Source of the DNA: Bacteroidota bacterium
GTDB lineage: Bacteria > Bacteroidota > Bacteroidia > UKL13-3
Assembly (NCBI GenBank): GCA_013298895.1
Contig: JAAFJM010000002.1
Span: 70,427-134,426, forward strand
Length of the DNA: 64,000 nucleotides
Direction: 5' to 3'
In this document: positions 18,737 to 26,208 of the stretch, in pieces
Position numbering within the stretch: position 1 is the first letter of the stretch
Layout of the letters: each line of letters opens with the position of its first letter
The notes under the pieces: generated by a model
Told to the model about the DNA's origin: nothing
Database searches by the model: none
The model's input: only the letters and a program-made list of their open reading frames with translations
Position numbers and translations under genes: made by a program

Positions 18737-18770
18737 TTAGTTCTTAGTTGATAGTTGTCAGTTGATAGTT
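18737..18770. repeat. Short direct repeats in the rsmH-mraZ spacer
   Basis: TTAGTTCTTAGTT (18737-18749) matches the murD-mraY spacer repeat, and AGTTGATAGTT occurs at 18746-18756 and 18760-18770. The rest of the 88-base spacer is further AT-rich near-repeats (AATTCAAAATTCAAC-like). Non-coding. Confidence 0.45.
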
Positions 18771-18823
18771 AATGATTTAAATGTTGTATTTAATTCAAAA
18801 TTCAACATTTAAAATTCAAAATT

Positions 18824-19282
18824 TTATTCCTCATTTTTCCTTTTACTCATTACCTCTTCGGCTAAAGCACTAAAGTCTTCTGGTTCGGCATTAAGCATGT
18901 TTTCGTACTCAGCTTTACTCCATATTTCCACTTTGTTTCCATAAGCTAGCAAAACCAAATCACCTTTTAAATCAGCATACTCTTGCAATGATTTTGGCAA
19001 TAAAACACGACTTGCAGAATCCATGTCTAATTTGCTTGCACCACGCAAAAAGTAACGTTTAAAATCGCGTTCTTTTTTAATGTAATCGCTCAACTTATTT
19101 ATCTCACCTGCTATGCTATCCCACTCATTAGAAGGATATAATACGCAGCATTTTTCGAAACCACGGTTAATAAAGAATGCATCCTTGGCTTCCGCAGGAA
19201 GTTGCTTTTTCAATGCCGCAGGGATTATCAGCCTGCCTTTGGCATCTAGTTTACATTCATATTCACCGTGTAGGTTTAGCAC
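18824..19282 (-). CDS. mraZ: Transcriptional regulator / division protein MraZ
   Basis: 152 residues with two SpoVT-AbrB-type repeats: the first opens GEYECKLDAKGRLIIPAALK (about 5-24), the second SKLDMDSASRVLLPKSLQEY (about 83-102). MraZ forms ring oligomers and represses the dcw operon through tandem boxes upstream. The start is GTG at 19282, giving MLNLHGEYE, which is the family's normal N-terminus. First gene of the cluster. Three AAAGTGG boxes with 10-bp spacing lie 44-70 bases upstream (19326-19352), so self-regulation is likely. Confidence 0.96.
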   Translation of the reverse strand: MLNLHGEYECKLDAKGRLIIPAALKKQLPAEAKDAFFINRGFEKCCVLYPSNEWDSIAGEINKLSDYIKKERDFKRYFLRGASKLDMDSASRVLLPKSLQEYADLKGDLVLLAYGNKVEIWSKAEYENMLNAEPEDFSALAEEVMSKRKNEE

Positions 19283-19325
19283 TTAATTTATTTTGTTATA
19301 ACGGTGTAAAAATAAAAACAAAAAT

Positions 19326-19352
19326 CCACTTTTCTCCACTTTCCTCCACTTT
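19326..19352 (-). promoter_or_regulatory. Probable MraZ operator: three AAAGTGG boxes
   Basis: On the + strand CCACTTT occurs at 19326-19332, 19336-19342 and 19346-19352; on the minus strand this reads as three exact AAAGTGG units each followed by a 3-base spacer. MraZ operators described for other bacteria are tandem GTG/TGG-containing boxes with exactly this helical 10-bp period. A weak minus-strand TATTTTTA at 19307-19314 could be the -7 element; the boxes would then cover the -33 region. Confidence 0.8.
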
Positions 19353-19564
19353 TGTGCATAAATGAGGCTTTTTTATATTCACATAATGGTTTAAAGTAAT
19401 TAACAATGTCGCATTTATGTAAGGCGGAGTCGGTTAATAAAGCCGTTCCGATAATTTAAAATTTGGTGGGGAATTGTGGCGGCAAAAAGTCGCTTTTAAG
19501 TATTTAGGGAGCAGATATTTGGAAAAGAGTTATAAAAACTCAGGTTTTCAATTAAATTCGTTTT

Positions 19565-20017
19565 ATGATAAAATGGGTATTTGGAATTATTGTATTGGGA
19601 TGTATAACAAGCTGTAGTTGTGAGGGAATTGAGTGCGCGCCATGTTTAGCAGAACCAAGAATTGAATGGATGTCCATTCCTATAATAAAATTTGATACTT
19701 CAGTCAATAATTTTAATATAACTGATTTAGACACTTTGCTGTTATATAAAGATTTATTAGCAGCCAATTCAAGAGTACCGAGTGACACCTTTATAAACGA
19801 AAAAATGAATCCTCAAATTAAAGGGTCCAAATTAAATTACAATAGTTTCATAAGCGATAAAAGGCAGAATAAGTTTATAAAAATTAATAACTTAAAAGTT
19901 AAAACAATAGAAAAAGGAACGGGCTGCTGTGCATGCGATAAGTATGAAATAAATTCCATTAATATTAACGATACAGCTTACACAATAAACCAATTGCCTG
20001 TATTGATAAAGATATGA
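19565..20017 (+). CDS. Small Cys-rich predicted lipoprotein
   Basis: 150 residues, family not recognised. N-terminal hydrophobic segment followed by a lipobox (LGCITSC) that places the modified Cys near 17. Mature part has two Cys clusters, CSCEGIECAPC right after the lipobox and GCCACDKY near 120-127, that could bind metal or form disulfides. It ends in TGA. It lies 32 bases ahead of an O-antigen-ligase-like gene in the same direction, so cotranscription is possible. Upstream is the 282-base divergent region shared with mraZ. Confidence 0.65.
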   Translation: MIKWVFGIIVLGCITSCSCEGIECAPCLAEPRIEWMSIPIIKFDTSVNNFNITDLDTLLLYKDLLAANSRVPSDTFINEKMNPQIKGSKLNYNSFISDKRQNKFIKINNLKVKTIEKGTGCCACDKYEINSININDTAYTINQLPVLIKI

Positions 20018-20049
20018 TAAAATAATCTTGCACAATATTATTATTGCCT

Positions 20050-21960
20050 ATGCCAAATACAATTTCCAAATACCTCCTATTTATTATTATTGCTTGTATT
20101 CCTTTTATTCATTGGAGTGCCATAGTAGATACAACCATGTTATCAAGGCAAATTTGGTTAAATACATTTTGTTTATTAGCAGCTATTATGTTATTAATTG
20201 ATAATATAAAAAAAATAACGTTATCGCCATTACACTATTTATTAATAGTGTTACCCATAATATCTTTACTTTCATATACCTACACCCAAAATGCAGCGGA
20301 AACCATTTACACCACTTGCAAATTTTTATTGACTACTTGCTTGTTTTTTATGGTTACTACCTTATTGCAAAGCAATAAAATAACCCTTTTAAACATCAGT
20401 GAAGCGGTAAGTATTTTTGCCTTAATTGCCTGCAGCTATCAAGTATTTGAATTATTTGAAAAAGGAAATTTAAAACTTTTAGAAGGCAAAAATTTATATG
20501 AACTCAACAGCCTTTTTGGACATAAAAACTTGTTTTCATCTATCATGTTTTTGTGTTTACCTTTTTTAAATTATTTAATTATAAATTCTCAAAACGCCAT
20601 TAAGTATTTATACATACTACTCACTATTATACTTGTAGGACTGTTGGTTTTTATTCAAACCAAAGCCGTTTTAATAGCCCTATTATTAGGTTCAGGTGTA
20701 AGTATATTTGTGGTATTTAATGGTTTAAATTTATCTCCAAAATTAAAATACAGCAGTTTTTCTATTTTACTGTTTATGCTAGGCATTGCAGGCATATTAC
20801 TCAAAAACAAACTTACCCTACTTAGCAATAACGACACTATTGTAGAACGTACTTTACTTTGGCAAAACACTTGGCAAATGATAAAAGAAAATCCGCTTAC
20901 AGGAGTTGGGGCAGGTAATTGGCAACTTTTTTTTCCTAAATATGGCTTACACCATTTTATGCAAACCAATTATTTAATAAGCGATGGTTATACTACTTTT
21001 CAAAGGCCTCATAACGATTTCTTATGGATTTGGAGTGAGCTAGGCATATTGGGTTTATTAATTTACATAGGCATTTTTACGCTTGCTATTTATTACGCTA
21101 TAAAAAATATAAAAGCTGCTACTAATACTCAGAACAAAATAATAGAGGCAAGTTTTTTAATGGCTGTAATTGGTTATTTATTTATTGCTTTAGTTGATTT
21201 TCCATTAGAAAGAAGCGAGCATCAATTTTTTTTAATTATTTCATTATCAATAATTTATAACAAATATTTTAAAGATAAAACTACCACTGCTTTAAACCCT
21301 AAAACGGTTTTTATAGCCATTATTGTAATTAGTATTTTTAACTTAAATGTATTTTTTAATAGAGTAAATGCTGAAACACATGCACATAATATGTTGGTAG
21401 CGCATAATAAAGCCAATTGGAATTTAATGTTAAAAGAAGCGCAAAAAGCGCAAAACAACTTTTACACTATTGACAATTTTTCTATTCCATTGCCTTGGTA
21501 CGCAGGTGTGGCATATTCGGCATTAGGCAACAAGGCAGAAGCTAAAAAAGCTTTTGAAAATGCATATCAAATCAATCCATATCAAATACATGTGTTAAAC
21601 AATATAGCTTCCACCAACGAAATGCAAGGCAACCACGATTTGGCTTTACAATATTATAATGAAGCACTTTCCATATCGCCTTTTCAGCCAGATGCTTTGC
21701 TAAATAAAAGTGCTGCACTATTTAACAAAGGCAATAATGATGAGGCTTTTAACAATATTTTAAAATTTAAATTTGATGCCGAAAATACTCAATTTAAAAA
21801 CTACTATTTAACCATAGCCAAGGCAAAGTTGAATAAGGACCTTTTAAAAAACAAACTACCTGCAACAAAATTGAATTTAGAAATGCCAAATATAAATAGC
21901 GATACATTTTTATTGAACAATTTTGAGACTATTAAAAATATTTACTTAAATTTGAATTAA
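20050..21960 (+). CDS. O-antigen ligase/polymerase-like membrane protein with C-terminal TPRs
   Basis: 636 residues from ATG 20050 (TTG 20044 would add two). About ten or eleven membrane helices in the first ~445 residues. The large periplasmic loop carries the Wzy/WaaL-type block: LWQNTWQMIKENPLTGVGAG near 275-295 and FQRPHNDFLWIWSELGILG near 320-340. After the last helix, TPR repeats follow (AYSALGNKAEAKKAFENAY near 490; NNIASTNEMQGNHDLALQYY near 517; a third after it). Proteins of this layout ligate or polymerise glycans on the periplasmic side. Substrate is unknown: it could be lipid A-core, a surface polysaccharide or protein glycosylation. Twelve bases before the T9SS cargo gene. Confidence 0.82.
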   Translation: MPNTISKYLLFIIIACIPFIHWSAIVDTTMLSRQIWLNTFCLLAAIMLLIDNIKKITLSPLHYLLIVLPIISLLSYTYTQNAAETIYTTCKFLLTTCLFFMVTTLLQSNKITLLNISEAVSIFALIACSYQVFELFEKGNLKLLEGKNLYELNSLFGHKNLFSSIMFLCLPFLNYLIINSQNAIKYLYILLTIILVGLLVFIQTKAVLIALLLGSGVSIFVVFNGLNLSPKLKYSSFSILLFMLGIAGILLKNKLTLLSNNDTIVERTLLWQNTWQMIKENPLTGVGAGNWQLFFPKYGLHHFMQTNYLISDGYTTFQRPHNDFLWIWSELGILGLLIYIGIFTLAIYYAIKNIKAATNTQNKIIEASFLMAVIGYLFIALVDFPLERSEHQFFLIISLSIIYNKYFKDKTTTALNPKTVFIAIIVISIFNLNVFFNRVNAETHAHNMLVAHNKANWNLMLKEAQKAQNNFYTIDNFSIPLPWYAGVAYSALGNKAEAKKAFENAYQINPYQIHVLNNIASTNEMQGNHDLALQYYNEALSISPFQPDALLNKSAALFNKGNNDEAFNNILKFKFDAENTQFKNYYLTIAKAKLNKDLLKNKLPATKLNLEMPNINSDTFLLNNFETIKNIYLNLN

Positions 21961-21971
21961 ACAAATCAACT

Positions 21972-23189
21972 ATGAAAATAAAATCTACCTTAACATTGGT
22001 GTTCTTGTTAGTTGCTATATTGGGTTTTTCTCAATCCATAAGTATCAGCCCTAATAGCGCCAATAAAGGGCAAAGTTTACCAGTATCAATTACAGGAATA
22101 GGAACCAACTTTTCAAGAGGAAGCAATACCGTTACTTTTATTAGGCAAGGAACAAGTACTAGTAATTTAACCATTAGTAATTTAACTGTAATTAGTAATA
22201 ACCTAATGGGAGGTTTATTAAATGTAAGTTCAAGCGCTGTTGCAGGCACTTACACTGTGCGCGTAACAAATCCTCAAAACGCTACTGTTAATTTAACTAA
22301 CGGCTTTACAGTAAATAATTCCTCATCAACACCCACTTTAATTGGCATTGCACCAAATTCGGGAATGCAAGGAGAAACTTTACTTGTATCTATTACAGGA
22401 TTAAACACCAATTTTAGCAGCGGAAGTAACACCCTTAAATTTTTTAAACAAGGAACTGAATCATTCGACTTTTACGAAATATTGAACACTGTAACCAACA
22501 ATAATTTGCTTGGTTCCGACATCATTATTAGTCCAATGGCTCCAATAGGAGTTTATTCGGTTGGAGTTGAAAACAAAATTGATGGAGTGGTGATGCTAAA
22601 CAATTCATTTACAGTAGTTCAAAATAACAAATCAATAACTACAGTTTCTCCAAATAATGGAACACAAGGTCAAACATTAAATGTAACCATTACAGGTTTA
22701 AATACCAATTTCACTACTGGTAGCCCAAGCTTTTATTTTATAAGACAAGGCAGCCCAACAAACGATATTCAAACATTAAGTTTAACTGCCACATCAGCTA
22801 TACAAGCTAACCTCGAAATTAATATTGATTTAGCCACATTGCCTGGTCTTTATGAAATTGGATACTATAACTTTAACGATGGTGCCATTTTAAAAGCAAA
22901 TGCATTTACAGTAAATGAACTCATAATTGGTACACCAGAAGTAAACAAAACAACAGCTCAAATTCACCCTAATCCAGCTTCTCAGGTTGTCAATATTGCT
23001 AGTAATCAAACCATTGAAGAGGTCACAATAACTGATATAACTGGCAGATTGATTACCACCAAAAAGCCTGAAAATAAACAAACTACAATAGAATTAAATA
23101 TTGAAGACTTACAAATTCCGAAAGGCCTTTACATAGTAAAAATAAATACCCAAGCAGGATTTATAACCAAAAAAATATTGATTGAGTAA
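21972..23189 (+). CDS. Secreted repeat protein with T9SS type A sorting domain
   Basis: 405 residues. Signal peptide (MKIKSTLTLVFLLVAILGFS). Three repeats of about 95-100 residues follow, each beginning ISPNSANKGQSLPVSITG-like (about 24, 120 and 218) with NTNF and FIRQG/FFKQG in the middle and GTYTVRV/GVYSVGV endings, an Ig-like IPT/TIG style. The C-terminus (about 325-405) has the type A sorting signal: HPNPASQVVNI, VTITDITGRL, and KGLYIVKI ending KKILIE. It should be exported by the T9SS and attached or released at the surface. Cotranscribed with the ligase-like gene; terminator at 23213-23247. Confidence 0.9.
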   Translation: MKIKSTLTLVFLLVAILGFSQSISISPNSANKGQSLPVSITGIGTNFSRGSNTVTFIRQGTSTSNLTISNLTVISNNLMGGLLNVSSSAVAGTYTVRVTNPQNATVNLTNGFTVNNSSSTPTLIGIAPNSGMQGETLLVSITGLNTNFSSGSNTLKFFKQGTESFDFYEILNTVTNNNLLGSDIIISPMAPIGVYSVGVENKIDGVVMLNNSFTVVQNNKSITTVSPNNGTQGQTLNVTITGLNTNFTTGSPSFYFIRQGSPTNDIQTLSLTATSAIQANLEINIDLATLPGLYEIGYYNFNDGAILKANAFTVNELIIGTPEVNKTTAQIHPNPASQVVNIASNQTIEEVTITDITGRLITTKKPENKQTTIELNIEDLQIPKGLYIVKINTQAGFITKKILIE

Positions 23190-23212
23190 AACTATTTAAA
23201 AGTTTAAAAACT

Positions 23213-23247
23213 AAAAAAGGCACTAACTAAAAATTAGTGCCTTTTTT
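23213..23247 (+). terminator. Intrinsic terminator after the T9SS cargo gene
   Basis: GGCACTAA and TTAGTGCC with A and T tails form a 14-bp stem (23213-23226 / 23234-23247), loop of 7 bases, with the T-run as the 3' arm. It separates the ligase/cargo unit from gldA. Confidence 0.88.
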
Positions 23248-23253
23248 ATTGCA

Positions 23254-23281
23254 TTTGAAACCAACCTTTTTCTTACTTTCG
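23254..23281 (+). promoter_or_regulatory. Candidate Bacteroidota promoter for gldA
   Basis: TTTG (23254-23257) and TACTTTCG (23274-23281) match the -33 TTTG and -7 TAnnTTTG elements of the Bacteroidota primary sigma factor with one mismatch, 16 bases apart. ATG of gldA follows 23 bases later. It lies just past the preceding terminator. Confidence 0.5.
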
Positions 23282-23303
23282 CTGTCCTTTGTAATTAGTA
23301 CAC

Positions 23304-24203
23304 ATGACAATTAAAGTAGAAAATTTAACAAAAATATATGGCAGCCAAAAAGCTTTAGACAATATTAGTTTTGAAGCGCATAAAGGTGAAATTTTAGGTT
23401 TTTTAGGACCAAATGGTGCAGGAAAATCGACCACCATGAAAATACTAACTAGCTATATACCAGCTACTAGTGGAAAAGGATTTATAAACGGAACCGAAAT
23501 CAACGAAAACAGCATCAACATAAGGAAAGAAGTGGGCTATTTACCTGAACTGAACCCACTTTACACCGATATGTTTGTAAAAGAATATTTACTTTTTATA
23601 GCTAATAGTTATGGCATTACTTCAGGAGCAAACGAGGCTGCCGAAGAAATGATTACCAAAACAGGCTTAAGCTTAGAACGTAAAAAGAAAATTAGCCAAT
23701 TGAGTAAAGGTTATAAGCAACGTGTGGGTTTAGCCGCTGCTTTAATTCATAATCCAAGTGTATTGATTTTAGATGAACCAACAAGTGGACTTGACCCTAA
23801 CCAAATGAGTGAAATTAGGAACTTAATTAGGGAAATTGGTAAAAACAAAACGGTTATCCTTTCGAGCCATATTATGCAAGAGGTTGAAGCCATGTGTGAC
23901 AGAGTGGTAATTATAAATAAAGGTCAAATTGTAGCGGATGATAAAATTGGAAAACTGCAACAATCTATTAGCAAAGAATATATTATTTCAGTTCAATTTA
24001 AGAATAATCCAACCATTGAAAATATTAAAAATTTAGAAAAAGACATCACTGTGAAAACAGATAAAAATGGTTTTACAATTATTTCTAAAACGGATATAAG
24101 AGAAAAATTAGCTCAAAAGGCAGCTGAAAACAATTGGTTAATACTCAGTATGAATTTGGAAGAGCGTTCGTTAGAAGAAGTATTTCAAAGTTTGACTAAG
24201 TAA
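23304..24203 (+). CDS. gldA: Gliding-motility ABC transporter ATPase GldA
   Basis: 299 residues. Walker A GPNGAGKST (about 35-43), Q-loop region VGYLPELNPLY, signature LSKGYKQRVGLAAALIHNP near 135-155, Walker B VLILDEPTSGLDP near 155-167, switch His in ILSSHIMQEVEAM. The rest is the accessory C-terminal part. GldA, with the membrane proteins GldF and GldG encoded downstream, forms an ABC transporter needed for gliding in Flavobacterium; its cargo is unknown. Assigned to GldA rather than a generic ATPase because gldF and gldG follow. A promoter-like site lies directly upstream. The operon is interrupted by two envelope genes. Confidence 0.9.
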   Translation: MTIKVENLTKIYGSQKALDNISFEAHKGEILGFLGPNGAGKSTTMKILTSYIPATSGKGFINGTEINENSINIRKEVGYLPELNPLYTDMFVKEYLLFIANSYGITSGANEAAEEMITKTGLSLERKKKISQLSKGYKQRVGLAAALIHNPSVLILDEPTSGLDPNQMSEIRNLIREIGKNKTVILSSHIMQEVEAMCDRVVIINKGQIVADDKIGKLQQSISKEYIISVQFKNNPTIENIKNLEKDITVKTDKNGFTIISKTDIREKLAQKAAENNWLILSMNLEERSLEEVFQSLTK

Positions 24204-24207
24204 GTTA

Positions 24208-24234
24208 AAGTGTTTAAGTGCGAAGTGTTTAAGT
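24208..24234. repeat. 12-bp direct repeat after gldA
   Basis: AAGTGTTTAAGT occurs at 24208-24219 and 24223-24234. It fills most of the 49-base gap between gldA and the next gene and resembles the other short spacer repeats in this window. Confidence 0.4.
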
Positions 24235-24252
24235 TTAATTATTAAGTTAAAA

Positions 24253-24993
24253 ATGAAAAAAACAGTTTATTTAATAATCATTTTATTGGTAAGCAAAATT
24301 ACCATTGCGCAAAGTAAACTTGAATTACAGTTAATGAGTGATTCAGCTAAAAGTGCTATGCAAAATACCGTATTAGAAATAAAAACTTTGTACGGTAATA
24401 ACTCATTCAATTATAGTGACAGTGTAAAAAATTTATATATTAAAACTTTAAATTCTATCGAATATAGAAAACAATTAATTGCAAAGAACGAAGATGCAAA
24501 GTGGAATCAAAATAATGATTTACTTTCAAAATCAAATACCTTAACATGGAAACCGCAAGCTAAATTAGGTTTTGGGATTACTGATAATCAAGCATTTTTT
24601 TCATCTCAATATGCCTTTAAAGCCAATTGGTACCGAAACTATGATATTGGTATTGGCTCAGGAATTGAATATGTAAACAGAGGTTCGGGACTAGTACAAG
24701 TTTTACAAATGCCTGTTTACATTACCAATAATTTATTTTTAGGTAAATTTACTTTCTTAAATTTTGATTATGGTTTAACCATTCCATTAAGTGGTGGTTA
24801 TAAAAATGCAAAAGATGAAACAGTCGAATACAAACAAAATGAACTCAATAATAATATGTATTTTGATTTAGGTTTAGGTTATTTAAATAAGTCAAATATC
24901 GGTATTCAACTCAATATTAGAAATCAATCGTTAGGCATACCAGAACCTTTAAACCAAAGGGTTTGGATGTTTGGACTTAAATTATCGTTTTAG
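24253..24993 (+). CDS. Predicted outer-membrane protein of unknown function
   Basis: 246 residues, family not recognised. Signal peptide MKKTVYLIIILLVSKITIAQ, then about 75 residues predicted helical (with EIKTLYG and NSIEYRKQLIAKNEDAKW), and from about 95 onward alternating hydrophobic/aromatic strands (FGITDNQAFFSS, WYRNYDIGIGSGIEYVNRG, MYFDLGLGYLNKSNIGIQL) ending VWMFGLKLSF. A terminal aromatic residue and such strands suggest a beta-barrel. It is 2 bases ahead of the next lipoprotein gene, so the pair are cotranscribed, placed between gldA and gldF. Confidence 0.65.
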   Translation: MKKTVYLIIILLVSKITIAQSKLELQLMSDSAKSAMQNTVLEIKTLYGNNSFNYSDSVKNLYIKTLNSIEYRKQLIAKNEDAKWNQNNDLLSKSNTLTWKPQAKLGFGITDNQAFFSSQYAFKANWYRNYDIGIGSGIEYVNRGSGLVQVLQMPVYITNNLFLGKFTFLNFDYGLTIPLSGGYKNAKDETVEYKQNELNNNMYFDLGLGYLNKSNIGIQLNIRNQSLGIPEPLNQRVWMFGLKLSF

Positions 24994-24995
24994 TA

Positions 24996-25388
24996 ATGAA
25001 AAAAATTATAGTTATATTATTTATGCTAATTGGTGCTGTTTCTTGCAAAAGAGAAACCTATTTGGAAGTAGCAAATGTAAATGAAGATAAAGCTAATTTA
25101 CTAGTTGGCAAATGGACTGTTAGTTATGTTGATAATGGCTTTTCGCAAAGTATTGGCGATCAGGTTATGTTTAACTCAGATGGAACTTTAGGCATTATTT
25201 ATAAAACTTATAATATATCTGGAACATGGAAAATTACTGATAATATATTTACCAGCGATAGAATTTATAACACCATTTCTGGAACAACATTTTCATACCA
25301 AACTAATATTGAAAAAATAAACAATAATGAGCTTATATTATCGTCCACAAAAAAAAATATTACTTACAAAATAAAATTTATAAGGTAA
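24996..25388 (+). CDS. Lipocalin-like lipoprotein
   Basis: 130 residues. Signal and lipobox MLIGAVSCKR put the lipidated Cys at residue 17. The mature part has lipocalin-like hallmarks: LVGKWTVSYVDNG, FNSDGTL, ISGTWKITDN and a run of short beta strands, as in small Bacteroidota lipocalin-like/DUF proteins. Ligand unknown. It begins 2 bases after the preceding gene's stop. Its stop codon overlaps a 28-bp near-palindrome (25385-25412). Placed just ahead of gldF. Confidence 0.65.
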   Translation: MKKIIVILFMLIGAVSCKRETYLEVANVNEDKANLLVGKWTVSYVDNGFSQSIGDQVMFNSDGTLGIIYKTYNISGTWKITDNIFTSDRIYNTISGTTFSYQTNIEKINNNELILSSTKKNITYKIKFIR

Positions 25389-25412
25389 AGGCGTTGCATG
25401 CAACGTCTTTAC
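25385..25412. repeat. 28-bp near-perfect palindrome
   Basis: GTAAAGG / CGTTGCATGCAACG / TCTTTAC: both halves are complementary over 14 bp, with one G-T wobble pair. The core CGTTGCATGCAACG is a perfect palindrome. It overlaps the stop codon of the lipoprotein gene. GC-rich palindromes of this type recur in many Bacteroidota and cyanobacterial genomes as dispersed repeats. No T-run follows. Confidence 0.65.
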
Positions 25413-25421
25413 ACAACAATG

Positions 25422-25456
25422 AACAACTATCAACTGACAACCAACAACTATCAACT
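25422..25456. repeat. 14-bp direct repeats immediately before gldF
   Basis: AACAACTATCAACT occurs at 25422-25435 and 25443-25456, a 21-base period, separated by GACAACC. The second copy ends two bases before the gldF ATG. Same family, on the opposite strand, as AGTTGATAGTT in the rsmH-mraZ spacer. Confidence 0.5.
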
Positions 25457-25458
25457 AA

Positions 25459-26187
25459 ATGTACTCAATACTTCAAAAAGAAATACGCAGTTTTCTTAGC
25501 TCATTAATTGCTTACGTAGTAATTATTGTGTTTTTAATTGCTACCGGATTATTTATTTGGGTGTTACCCGATAATAATGTGTTTGATATGAATTATGCCA
25601 ACTTAGATGCACTTTTTACCTTAGCACCTTGGTTGTTTTTATTCTTAATTTCGGCTATTACCATGCGTAGTTTTAGCGAAGAAAAAAAGAATGGAACCAT
25701 TGAAATATTAACTACCAAACCCATCAGCGATTTAAAAATTATTTTAGCTAAATACTTTGCAGGTGTGGTATTGGTATTGTTTTCACTCATTCCAAGCTTA
25801 ATTTATTTTTATACAGTTTACCAATTAGGTGCGCCTAAAGGCAATATGGATGTGGGAGCTACTTGGGGTTCGTATATTGGCTTGTTCTTTTTGGCAAGTT
25901 GTTTTGTTAGCATTGGTTTGTTTTCATCGGTAATAACCGATAACCAAATTGTTTCGTTTATAGTAAGCATGATTTTATGTTATTTATTCTATAACCTTTT
26001 TGAGTTAATAGCCGATTTTAAATTGTTTGGTTCGTGGGATAGTTTGGTAGCAGGACTCGGAATCAATGCCCATTACCAAAGCATTAGCCGAGGTGTTATT
26101 GATAGCCGCGATATGCTATACTTTTTAAGTTTTATCATCGTATTTATTTACGCTACTAAAACTGTTTTTAGCTCACGTAAGTTTTAA
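25459..26187 (+). CDS. gldF: Gliding-motility ABC transporter permease GldF
   Basis: 242 residues, six membrane helices of the ABC-2 type. The cytoplasmic motif MRSFSEEKKNGTIEILTTKPIS near 68-90 is characteristic of this permease group. Together with the soluble-domain membrane protein GldG and ATPase GldA it forms the gliding ABC transporter. Matches GldF in length (about 240). Followed by gldG after 21 bases. The gene begins directly after a pair of 14-bp direct repeats, leaving little room for a normal ribosome-binding region. Confidence 0.9.
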   Translation: MYSILQKEIRSFLSSLIAYVVIIVFLIATGLFIWVLPDNNVFDMNYANLDALFTLAPWLFLFLISAITMRSFSEEKKNGTIEILTTKPISDLKIILAKYFAGVVLVLFSLIPSLIYFYTVYQLGAPKGNMDVGATWGSYIGLFFLASCFVSIGLFSSVITDNQIVSFIVSMILCYLFYNLFELIADFKLFGSWDSLVAGLGINAHYQSISRGVIDSRDMLYFLSFIIVFIYATKTVFSSRKF

Positions 26188-26208
26188 TTTTACTTTCCTT
26201 TATTTACC

